46,528 nt of DNA from Fimbriimonadaceae bacterium (GTDB lineage Bacteria; Armatimonadota; Fimbriimonadia; Fimbriimonadales; Fimbriimonadaceae), in the NCBI GenBank assembly GCA_025455775.1, contig JALOLT010000005.1:1-46528 (forward strand). The letters run 5' to 3'. The translations under genes were made by a program, and so were the position numbers. Of this stretch, positions 32,493-39,346 are shown piece by piece. Under the pieces are notes generated by a model. The model was not told the DNA's origin and did no database searches. It was given only the letters and a program-made list of their open reading frames with translations. How positions within the stretch are numbered: the stretch's first letter is position 1; the number at the start of each line of letters is the position of its first letter.

Positions 32493-34334
32493 ATGGACTC
32501 GATGCTCTGTGACTCAGGAGCCTCGGGGTTATTCGCCGAGCAGTTGGGCTGGGAAAGGCTTCCTGGTGGTGATTTTTTGGCCGGCGAGTGGATCGCCTCT
32601 GCCGATAGGTTGCCAGGCGAAAAAGTCATCCGAATCTGTGAATCGGATGACGAAATTACTCTGACTTGGAGCCCAAGGTCGGGGGATCGAATTCTGACCT
32701 GTTCCTTGCGTGATCCCCATCCCTACCTTCTCGCTCGCCTCGGGAATCTTTCTGCCAAATCGGGAAAGGATCCTCAGCCAGAAACAGCCTTCGGGATCGA
32801 GTCTCTCTACCGGCGGTTTGGGATGGAGGCAGCTGCTTTTCTTGAATCCCATCTTGATTGTGTGGTGCCCCTTGTCGGCAAATCCTTTCACAGCCGTACT
32901 TCGACCGAGGACGTTCGCGATTTTCTTCAGCGTTGCCTCAATCGCCTGATCCTTCTCAAGCTCCTGAGCTCGGTTGGCTTTATCCGCCTCGAAGGGACCG
33001 GTGATTATCTGACCGATTTGTATTCGAAGTGGCAGTCCGATGGCAAGACCCAACTTTTTCACCAGAGACTTTCGCAGCTTTTTTACAATGCTCTCGGAGA
33101 AGGAGACGCCAAGGCCCGCGCCTACCTGGAGCCAGTGATCGGCGAGGTTCCGTTTTTGGGAACCTCGGGCTTTGGGGAGAGAATTCTCAAATCCGACGCG
33201 GCTCTTTTGCACCAAGCCTGTGTTGTGCAAGACACTTTTTACGAAAAGCTCCTGGCTAAGAACGGCTTGCTTAACCGCTATCCCTTCAAGCTGGTGCCGC
33301 CCTCGCTCTCCCAGTTCGTCGGCCTGACTCCTCAAGTGCTGGCGTCTGCTTTTGATGTGATGGTCGACTTCCACGAAGGGGCAGAAGCTGCCGCCCATCC
33401 AGTGCAGCTCTTTGCAACAGCCCAAAGATCTGTGTGGGAACACCTGGGCCACAACCCCCAAGAGTCGCTCGGGATTCGCCAGGCGCGGGCCCTCCTACTC
33501 AAGCTAGAAAACTTGCAATTCGTCGATCAAAACAGTCGTGGGGGTGGGAGTCTCGTCGCCCTTCTGGGCGCCTTGATCGAAGCTCACCAGGTGATTTCGC
33601 GCTTTGCCAAGGTGCCTCACCACTCAGGGCAAGTCGCCCGCAGGCTCCTCAAATCGTCCTTGCAGGCATGGACCAGAAATCTCTACGCAGGTCAGCTCTC
33701 GACTCACGCCCTCGTCCAAACTCTGCTTTCGTTTGACCAGGGGCAACCGGATCCGATCCCTGATGTTGGCGGGATGGTTCGGCTGGGCCTGGCCCTGAAC
33801 CTCCAAGCGGAAGCGACGACGATTCCAATCCCTGCTCTCGAAAATGAAACAACGGAGTTCAAGTCCACCTTCGATTGGGATGCCAGACAAGGGAAGCGTC
33901 AGCCTGAAAGAGCTTTGGCCTGTCTGAAAACCATCGCTGGGTTCCTCAATAGCCAGGGCGGAACCCTCTACATTGGGATCGATGACAAAGGGCAAGTGGT
34001 CGGTATTTCCGAGGAGCTGAACCAGATTCGAGACCCAGGGCCAGAAGACATCTTCGAAGGGCGCCTGCGGGAGGCTATGAAGAACACCCTCGACCCTATT
34101 CCCCTGAGCTTGGTGACGATATCCTTTCCCCAGCTCTTTGGAAATCCTGTGTGCCGTGTCGATGTCAAGCCGCGTCCCACTGTCACCTACCTGATGCGCA
34201 AGGATGAACGGACTGGGCAGCATTTGGAGGAGGTTTATGTCCGCGACGGACACAGAACCTTGAACCTGAAAGGGCGACAACGGGATCACTTCGTTTTGAG
34301 CCGCCTCTCGACGCCTGATTCTCAGCCAGAATGA
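32493..34334 (+). CDS. AlbA_2 (Schlafen-type) protein fused to a decayed type IIG/PglX-like methyltransferase region
   Basis: A 613-residue protein. Residues about 140-290 follow the helical N-terminal region of Eco57I/PglX-type enzymes: DFLQRCLNRLILLKLLSSVG, LFYNALGEG, PFLGTSGF, NGLLNRYPFKLVP, VGLTPQVLASAFDVM. At 340-360, LENLQFVDQNSRGGGSLVAL stands where methylase motif I (D-P-A-C-G-S-G) should be; at 395-436, NLYAGQLSTHALVQTLLSF and PIPDVGGMVRLGLAL mirror the next methylase strands. No NPPY motif exists. Residues 450-600 form an AlbA_2 domain: ENETTEFKSTF (ExxxxExK), AGFLNSQGGTLYIGIDDKG and the end VYVRDGHRTLNLKG. The ATG at 32493 has AGGA before it. An HD hydrolase follows 4 nt later. The AlbA_2 part is firm; the rest is by eye. 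Confidence 0.75.
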   Translation: MDSMLCDSGASGLFAEQLGWERLPGGDFLAGEWIASADRLPGEKVIRICESDDEITLTWSPRSGDRILTCSLRDPHPYLLARLGNLSAKSGKDPQPETAFGIESLYRRFGMEAAAFLESHLDCVVPLVGKSFHSRTSTEDVRDFLQRCLNRLILLKLLSSVGFIRLEGTGDYLTDLYSKWQSDGKTQLFHQRLSQLFYNALGEGDAKARAYLEPVIGEVPFLGTSGFGERILKSDAALLHQACVVQDTFYEKLLAKNGLLNRYPFKLVPPSLSQFVGLTPQVLASAFDVMVDFHEGAEAAAHPVQLFATAQRSVWEHLGHNPQESLGIRQARALLLKLENLQFVDQNSRGGGSLVALLGALIEAHQVISRFAKVPHHSGQVARRLLKSSLQAWTRNLYAGQLSTHALVQTLLSFDQGQPDPIPDVGGMVRLGLALNLQAEATTIPIPALENETTEFKSTFDWDARQGKRQPERALACLKTIAGFLNSQGGTLYIGIDDKGQVVGISEELNQIRDPGPEDIFEGRLREAMKNTLDPIPLSLVTISFPQLFGNPVCRVDVKPRPTVTYLMRKDERTGQHLEEVYVRDGHRTLNLKGRQRDHFVLSRLSTPDSQPE

Positions 34335-34338
34335 GGTC

Positions 34339-34899
34339 ATGATTCTCGCCGAAGCCATCGAGCTGATGGAGTTTCACACGCCAAGCGAATCCCTTCGCCG
34401 CCATATGAGGGGAGTGGCAGCATGCCTCGCTTCCTATGCCGAGAAATTCGGTGAGGATAAGGAGCTGTGGCAAGTTGTCGGTGTGCTCCACGATTTTGAC
34501 TATGAACTCCACCCAGACGAACATCCTTTGTGGGGCATGGCTCACTTGGAGAGTCTCGGAGTTGACCCAGTGGTGATTCGCGCAGTTGCAAGCCACTATC
34601 CCGAAAAGACTGGGGTGATTCCAACCTCTCTCCTAGAGAGATGTCTCTTCGCCTGCGATGAGCTCAGCGGTTTCGTCACGGCTGTCACCTATGTGCGGCC
34701 AAGCCGGAGCATCCACGAGGTGGAAGTCAAAAGCGTGCTTAAGAAGCTCAAGACCCCTGCTTTTGCTGCAGGGGTCAACCGCGATGATGTCACGCGAGGG
34801 TCTGAGCTTCTGGGTGAACCCCTTGAGAACCATATCGAATTTGTGATTCAGGCCTTGAGAGGGCGAGCCGAAGAGCTGGGGCTCGCGGGAAACCAGTAG
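34339..34899 (+). CDS. HD-domain (HDIG-type) hydrolase
   Basis: A 186-residue metal-dependent phosphohydrolase. The first His is in SLRRHMRGVAACLASYAEKF, the HD pair in VVGVLHDFDYELHPDEHP, and another His in VIRAVASHYPEKTG; the downstream Asp is in LFACDELSGFVTAV. This is the HDIG/YedJ-like arrangement, whose members act on nucleotides or phosphoesters. The C-terminal half, with LKKLKTPAFAAGVNRDDVTR, is characteristic of the group found in many phyla. It starts 4 nt after the AlbA_2 gene and is almost certainly cotranscribed; whether it is functionally tied to it is inference. Confidence 0.88.
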   Translation: MILAEAIELMEFHTPSESLRRHMRGVAACLASYAEKFGEDKELWQVVGVLHDFDYELHPDEHPLWGMAHLESLGVDPVVIRAVASHYPEKTGVIPTSLLERCLFACDELSGFVTAVTYVRPSRSIHEVEVKSVLKKLKTPAFAAGVNRDDVTRGSELLGEPLENHIEFVIQALRGRAEELGLAGNQ

Positions 34900-34941
34900 C
34901 TGCTTGGCGTTCGGGATCTTGGACTGTGGGATTAGTTTCCG

Positions 34942-35135
34942 AATGGGGCTGTCTCAAGAGTGTTAGGTTTCCGAGGAGGCAGACCGATCGCGTATTGGTG
35001 ACCTCACTCCACAACGTCACCTGCCCTGCCGAGGCGCAGCCCCGAAGCGCAAGCGGAGGGGAGGGCGTGGCCTCGGGGAGGCGGGGCAGGCATCTTTCAA
35101 AAGAAGAGAGCTGCCTCTTTTGAGATAGCCCCATT
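34942..35135. repeat. long-range inverted repeat with an inner hairpin, surrounding a family II palindrome
   Basis: AATGGGGCTGTCTCAAGAG (34942-34960) and the reverse complement of CTTTTGAGATAGCCCCATT (35117-35135) match at 17 of 19 positions. The right arm can instead form a local hairpin, TCAAAAGA (35097-35104) with TCTTTTGA (35116-35123). The element at 35020-35090 lies between. This gap (34900-35228) holds nothing else that looks coding. Confidence 0.6.
35020..35090. repeat. palindromic intergenic element, family II, copy 2 (inverted)
   Basis: A 71-bp element. Read on the reverse strand it has the same core blocks as 11581-11650 (CCCCGAGGCCACGCCCTCCC and CGGGGCTGCGCCTCGG), but its terminal inverted repeat is CCTGCCC/GGGCAGG instead of ATCTGCCAACC/GGTTGGCAGAT. 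Both ends still pair. Confidence 0.85.
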
Positions 35136-35228
35136 GGGGGAAAAATGACCTGAGCCGAAAAGTCCATCTTGCCTGGGTGAGCTCGGAGCGTCAGCCACGA
35201 TTTCCGAGAAGCGGTACGATTCAAGAAA

Positions 35229-36413
35229 GTGGCACAAGTCATCGTGATCGGTGGTGGAATCGTCGGCCTCGCAGTAGCGACCGAGTGGGCGAACCAGAAG
35301 CCAAAAGACAAGATTCTTCTGCTGGAAAAGGAACAAACCCTCGCTTTCCACCAGACAGGCCGCAATTCTGGGGTCATCCACAGTGGGATCTACTATAAAC
35401 CGGGATCGCTCAAGGCCTCCACATGTCGGCGCGGCAAGAAACTTCTCGAATCCTATTGCGACGTAAACAAAATCGCCTGGGAACAATGTGGAAAGGTCAT
35501 CGTGGCTCTCGATGAGGCAGAAGAAGGCCGTCTCGAAGGTCTCGTCGAACGGGGTAAGGCAAATGGCGTCGCCTGCGAAAGAATCAGCGGTTCCCGGCTC
35601 CGCTCCCTTGAGCCCCATGTTAAGGGTCAGGCTGCTCTCCATGTGAGCGAAACAGGAATCTGCGATTACTTGGGTGTTTGTCAGGCGATGGCCAAAAACC
35701 TCCGATCAGGAGGCCACCAAGTTCAGACTGGTGCCAGAGTCACAGACCTCTATGATCGTTCGGATTGCATTGTCGTGACCACCACCGTGGGACACTTTGG
35801 GGCAGATTGGGTCATCAATTGCGCCGGTCTCCACAGCGACAAAGTCGTTGAGATGGCAGACCTACGCCCGGAGGCTAAGATCGTTCCCTTCCGCGGCGAA
35901 TACTTTGAGCTAACCCCCGAAAGCCACTCCCTTTGTCAAAACCTGATCTACCCGACTCCGGATCCCTCCTTTCCTTTTCTGGGGGTTCACCTCACCCGCA
36001 TGATCCGAGGGGGGGTTGAGTGTGGCCCGAATGCAGTTCTCGCTTTTGCCCGAGAGGGCTACACAAACCTCACGGTGGATCTGGGTGACCTTGTCGAGAC
36101 TCTCACCTATCCTGGCTTTTTGCGTCTGGCTGCCAAGCACTGGCGACCAGGCTGGGAAGAGATGGTGCGATCCTTTAGCAAGAAGGCCTTTGTTCAAGCC
36201 CTCCAGAGGCTCGTCCCAGATCTCCGCGAGGAGCATTTGGTTTCCGCCGAGGCGGGGGTCCGCGCCCAGGCCCTGCGCCGAGACGGGAGCCTCGTGGATG
36301 ACTTCGTGATTCAGAGGTCTGGGAGGATGATTCATGTGGTGAATGCCCCCTCCCCCGCCGCGACTGCCTCTTTGGCGATCGCCGAGATCGTCGTCGCCTC
36401 GGCTCTCAGTTGA
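35229..36413 (+). CDS. lhgO: L-2-hydroxyglutarate oxidase LhgO
   Basis: A 394-residue FAD-dependent oxidase of the DAO superfamily, converting L-2-hydroxyglutarate to 2-oxoglutarate (metabolite repair or glutarate breakdown), peripheral to the inner membrane. FAD motif VIVIGGGIVGLAVATEW at the N-terminus; the LhgO signature FHQTGRNSGVIHSGIYYKPG with SLKASTCRRGK; VINCAGLHSDKVVEMA; FPFLGVHLTRMIRGGVECGP; and a C-terminal GRMIHVVNAPSPAATASLAI. The length is right. It starts at a GTG at 35229. The flanking gaps carry repeats and a Fic remnant, so it stands alone. Confidence 0.94.
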   Translation: MAQVIVIGGGIVGLAVATEWANQKPKDKILLLEKEQTLAFHQTGRNSGVIHSGIYYKPGSLKASTCRRGKKLLESYCDVNKIAWEQCGKVIVALDEAEEGRLEGLVERGKANGVACERISGSRLRSLEPHVKGQAALHVSETGICDYLGVCQAMAKNLRSGGHQVQTGARVTDLYDRSDCIVVTTTVGHFGADWVINCAGLHSDKVVEMADLRPEAKIVPFRGEYFELTPESHSLCQNLIYPTPDPSFPFLGVHLTRMIRGGVECGPNAVLAFAREGYTNLTVDLGDLVETLTYPGFLRLAAKHWRPGWEEMVRSFSKKAFVQALQRLVPDLREEHLVSAEAGVRAQALRRDGSLVDDFVIQRSGRMIHVVNAPSPAATASLAIAEIVVASALS

Positions 36414-36599
36414 GGAGTTTTCCCAATGGCTTAAAGTTAAGAAGGTACTGAAGCTCTACCACAAGAAGCCCGTAGGCCTCATGATCGCCGGTAGGAAGAG
36501 AAGGGGACAGATTCGACTGGATGAAGCCATCCGAAAGAGCCTCGAGTTTTTTTGGGTGGAAACCATGACCCGCTTGGAGCAACTTTCCTAGGCCAAAGT

Positions 36600-36983
36600 A
36601 TGACTAGATGCCTGCCGCCCCCTCCATCGGCGCCGGAGGTGACGCGCTCCGAGGGTCGCATGGCCCATCACACCACGGCAATTGAGGGAAAGACGCTCAG
36701 CCAAAGAGAAACCCAGATTGTGCTGGGAAAAGGCATCACTATCGGAGGCAAACCGCAGGTCGGACAGTTGGAGCTAATCGGGCGCTCTCTTTTATACCTC
36801 GCCCTGCTTCGATCTGGCTACCCCATCCCAGTCATCCTAGTTGAGTGTCGTTCTGTCCGCGGAAGCACTCTTTTGGGTTCAAGAAGAATGAGGACGTTGA
36901 CTTGCCTGTTTGTGGAAACACGTGAGAGTCTTGGAACAGGCGGAGCTGCCTGTTACGGGATGCAACGAAGGGATTCCCAGTAG
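36600..36983 (+). pseudogene. internally deleted Fic (AMPylation domain) gene remnant
   Basis: The frame from an ATG at 36600 reads HHTTAIEGKTLSQRETQIVL then GKGITIGGKPQVGQLEL, the N-terminal helix of Fic proteins (S/T-x-x-I-E-G-N-T-L ... ITIGGKPL..HLE). About 36770 it jumps straight to IGRSLLYLALLRSGYPIPVI, resembling the segment just after the HPFxxGNGR catalytic motif (NGRTxRLLxxLLLLRAGYPxxVI). The intervening 90 or so residues, with the catalytic His loop, are missing; the rest to 36983 looks like unrelated read-through. I infer a dead Fic toxin/AMPylase with an internal deletion. The gap 36414-36599 before it has only weak ORFs. Confidence 0.6.
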
Positions 36984-36988
36984 TTTTC

Positions 36989-38095
36989 TCAGTCCTGGTA
37001 GTGGGTCAGCCAGGCCTCTGTGTGGGAGTGTCTGTAGCGGCTGAGGCCTGGGGCCAGTGAGGAGCCTTGCCCGAGCAAATGGTGACCAAGGGCCTGGGAG
37101 AACAGAACCGGAACCGCGTTCCCGACCAATCTGTATTGAGTTGCGAGGGAGCCTGAGACCCACCAATCGTCCGGCAAGGTTTGCAGTCGCTTGTATTCGC
37201 CGATCGAGAGGGGACGGAGCTCTTCTGGGTGGGCCAGGAGAGTCGCTGGCATCGTGGGGCTCGTCACCAGAGTTGGGCTTGGGTCATCCCAGGCGAGCCT
37301 TCGATAGAATCCCACCCTTCCTCCTGAGGCCTGAAAAGCTCCTCCCAGGGCTTCCCTTTGCCGTTCGCCTGGCAGTGAGCGCCAGTTCTGACCAGGGCCG
37401 AGGAGGGGAAGAAATTGGGCTTGCTTGGGTCTGAGTGGCAGAGAGTCTGACTCGGCGAGACCCTCGACTGCTTGCCGGAAGGTCCTTTTCGATTCAGTCG
37501 TGCGCCCGATCAATTCGACCGGTTGGCCTTGGTTCGCGATGAGGATGAAGCGCTCTCTGTGTTGCGGAACCCCATACCAGGCTGTGTCATAGAGGCCAAA
37601 CGAGGTCTTATATCCTTCTTGGTCAAGTCGGCTCAGGATCAGTTTGAGTGCTCCTCCTGGTTGTTCCTCTTGGGTTTGGGGGCGATCTTTTCTTTCCTTG
37701 TGGGGTCGGTGGGAGAGGGGAGATGAGAGGAGGCCGCGTACGTTTTCGATGACGATGAGGCGGGGTTTGAGGTTGAAGGCAAGGTCTAAGAAATGGAGAA
37801 AGACGTTGCCGCGCTCGTCGTTTAGGCCTTGCCGGTTGCCAGCGGTTGAGAATGCCTGGCAGGGGGGACCCCCTACGACGAGATCCACCTGACTGAACTG
37901 GAAGTGTTGTCGGAGGTCAGAGGCCTGAAAGCACCGGATATCTCCTGCGAGCAGGGAAACGTGAGGACAGTTGTGGGAGAGGGTGGCGAGACAGTGGGGG
38001 TCTCGCTCTATGGCCCCTAGGCAAGTCCACCCTGCTCTTTCAAGTCCGTGATCGAGTCCGGCGATCCCGGAGAAGAAGCTGAGGAAGGTAGGCAT
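36989..38095 (-). CDS. DNA (cytosine-5) methyltransferase, apparently solitary
   Basis: A 368-residue C5 methylase. Motif I FFSGIAGLDHGLERAGW (SAM binding), the acidic residue in AIERDPHCLATL (II), VDLVVGGPPCQAFSTAG with catalytic Cys (IV), LIVIENVRGLLSSP (VI), YGVPQHRERFILIA (VIII), a target-recognition region at about 230-290 with RRLAWDDPSPTLVTSP at its end (IX), and QYRLVGNAVPVLFSQALG (X). All catalytic motifs are intact. Specificity cannot be read from the sequence. No restriction endonuclease is adjacent: it is flanked by a Fic remnant and a palindromic repeat, and ftsY is divergent. Either an orphan methylase or the survivor of an R-M system. Confidence 0.93.
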   Translation of the reverse strand: MPTFLSFFSGIAGLDHGLERAGWTCLGAIERDPHCLATLSHNCPHVSLLAGDIRCFQASDLRQHFQFSQVDLVVGGPPCQAFSTAGNRQGLNDERGNVFLHFLDLAFNLKPRLIVIENVRGLLSSPLSHRPHKERKDRPQTQEEQPGGALKLILSRLDQEGYKTSFGLYDTAWYGVPQHRERFILIANQGQPVELIGRTTESKRTFRQAVEGLAESDSLPLRPKQAQFLPLLGPGQNWRSLPGERQREALGGAFQASGGRVGFYRRLAWDDPSPTLVTSPTMPATLLAHPEELRPLSIGEYKRLQTLPDDWWVSGSLATQYRLVGNAVPVLFSQALGHHLLGQGSSLAPGLSRYRHSHTEAWLTHYQD

Positions 38096-38178
38096 GGGGT
38101 TCTGGGTTGGGGGGGGTCTGTCTCACTTTCCAGACGTTTGGTGCAGGGTGGCTGATTCTGGTGGGGACTGGGTTTTCG

Positions 38179-38275
38179 GGGATCGCGTGACCGGGGCGGC
38201 CCGGACGAGTGGTTGGAGCGGAATATCCCAAGTGAGGAGCCGGGCGGGTTTGGCCGCGGGCCGGCGCGCGATCCC
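38179..38275. repeat. palindromic intergenic element, family I, copy 2
   Basis: A 97-bp element with perfect 9-bp terminal inverted repeats (GGGATCGCG / CGCGATCCC). It shares the core GGCGGCCCGGACGAGTGG plus GGAGCGGAA with 11671-11767 (also 97 bp), and the block CGGGCGGGT..TGGC..GCGGGCCG with the reverse strand of 39201-39303. It lies in the divergent gap between the methylase and ftsY, 40 bp before the ftsY start. Confidence 0.85.
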
Positions 38276-38315
38276 GACTCCCTGTTTTTGCCTGCCATAC
38301 TATCCCAGGCAAGCA

Positions 38316-39188
38316 ATGTTCAAAAGGCTGATGGAAAGGGTTGACCGAATGCTCGGTCGGGGTGTGATCGACGAAGAGATGTATGAAGATCTCGAAGAAG
38401 CCCTTTTGCAGGCGGATACGAATATTCAGAACGTCACCTTGATCCTTGAAGATCTGAGAAAAGCTGTTCGAACCGAGAAGATCACATCGCCTGAAGGCAT
38501 TCGTGACCGCCTGAAGGATGCAATCAAGGCAAGGTTTAGCCAGCCAGGCGAGACAATTCTTTTCCGCAACTTTCCGCCTTGCGTCTACCTCTTCGTGGGA
38601 GTTAACGGAGTTGGGAAAACCACTTCAATCGGCAAGCTCGCCACCAGGCTTTCCGGCGAGGGACGCAAGGTGATGCTGGCTGCTGGTGATACATTCCGCG
38701 CTGCCGCCACCGAACAACTCCAGATTTGGGCCGAGAGAAGCGGAAGCGACATCGTGAAAGGCAAGAGTGGGTCCGACTCGGCGAGTGTGATCTTCGATGC
38801 CATCACAGCAGCAAAGGCGCGAGGCATGGACTATGTCTTAGCAGATACTGCCGGTCGGCAACATACGAAAAGTGCTTTGATGGCAGAACTTTCGAAGGTG
38901 GCGCGGTCGGTTGAGAAAGCCCTCGGGCGTCCCGCCGACGAGACCCTTTTGGTGCTCGACGCAAATACGGGGCAGAATGCGATCCGCCAAGCAGAGGAGT
39001 TCACCGCTGCGGCGGGGGTCACTGGCCTCGTTCTAACCAAGCTCGATGGCACTGCTCGAGGTGGAGCCTTGATCGGCATCTACGACCGGTTTAAGATCCC
39101 AATCAAGCTTATTGGAGTGGGAGAAAAGCCTGGTGACTTGAAGGACTTTGACGCAGACGACTTCGCAGACAAACTCTTCGAGGACTGA
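38316..39188 (+). CDS. ftsY: signal recognition particle receptor FtsY
   Basis: A 290-residue SRP GTPase docking ribosome-nascent chains to SecYEG. N domain at about 1-85 (GVIDEEMYEDLEEALLQADT); G domain with G1 LFVGVNGVGKTTSIGKLATR, DTFRAAATEQLQIW, DTAGRQHTKSALMAEL (G3), VLTKLDGTARGGALIGIYD (G4) and GVGEKPGDLKDFDADDF (G5). The acidic A domain of E. coli is missing, as in minimal FtsY proteins. The start is the ATG at 38316 (FKRLMERVDRML), because the open frame upstream to 38094 is only the repeat-bearing gap. Forward strand, followed by a family I repeat and then the DapA-like gene. Confidence 0.96.
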   Translation: MFKRLMERVDRMLGRGVIDEEMYEDLEEALLQADTNIQNVTLILEDLRKAVRTEKITSPEGIRDRLKDAIKARFSQPGETILFRNFPPCVYLFVGVNGVGKTTSIGKLATRLSGEGRKVMLAAGDTFRAAATEQLQIWAERSGSDIVKGKSGSDSASVIFDAITAAKARGMDYVLADTAGRQHTKSALMAELSKVARSVEKALGRPADETLLVLDANTGQNAIRQAEEFTAAAGVTGLVLTKLDGTARGGALIGIYDRFKIPIKLIGVGEKPGDLKDFDADDFADKLFED

Positions 39189-39200
39189 TGGTTTTGGCTC

Positions 39201-39303
39201 CTTTGCGCCCCAGGGCGGCCCGCAGCCAGACCCGCCCGAGTCAAAACGAAGCGAGCGAATTCAAGGCCAAGAGTCGGGCTCGCCCCCGCCCAGGGGCGCA
39301 AAG
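39201..39303. repeat. palindromic intergenic element, family I, copy 3 (inverted)
   Basis: A 103-bp element with perfect 11-bp terminal inverted repeats (CTTTGCGCCCC / GGGGCGCAAAG). Its reverse strand shares CGGGCGGGT.TGGC.GCGGGCCG with the element at 38179. It fills most of the 158-bp gap between ftsY and the DapA-like gene. Confidence 0.75.
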
Positions 39304-39346
39304 ACAAGATCCTGCCAGGAACCCATAGGGTACTTTCGAAACCAAG

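Noticed and set aside
36414-36599. Short ORF ending LDEAIRKSLEFFWVETMTRL after lhgO
   Set aside because: No good start, no family resemblance and a decayed neighbourhood; possibly debris, not a supported gene.
38094-38315. Upstream extension of the ftsY frame
   Set aside because: It consists of the family I repeat and low-complexity sequence; FtsY begins at the ATG at 38316.
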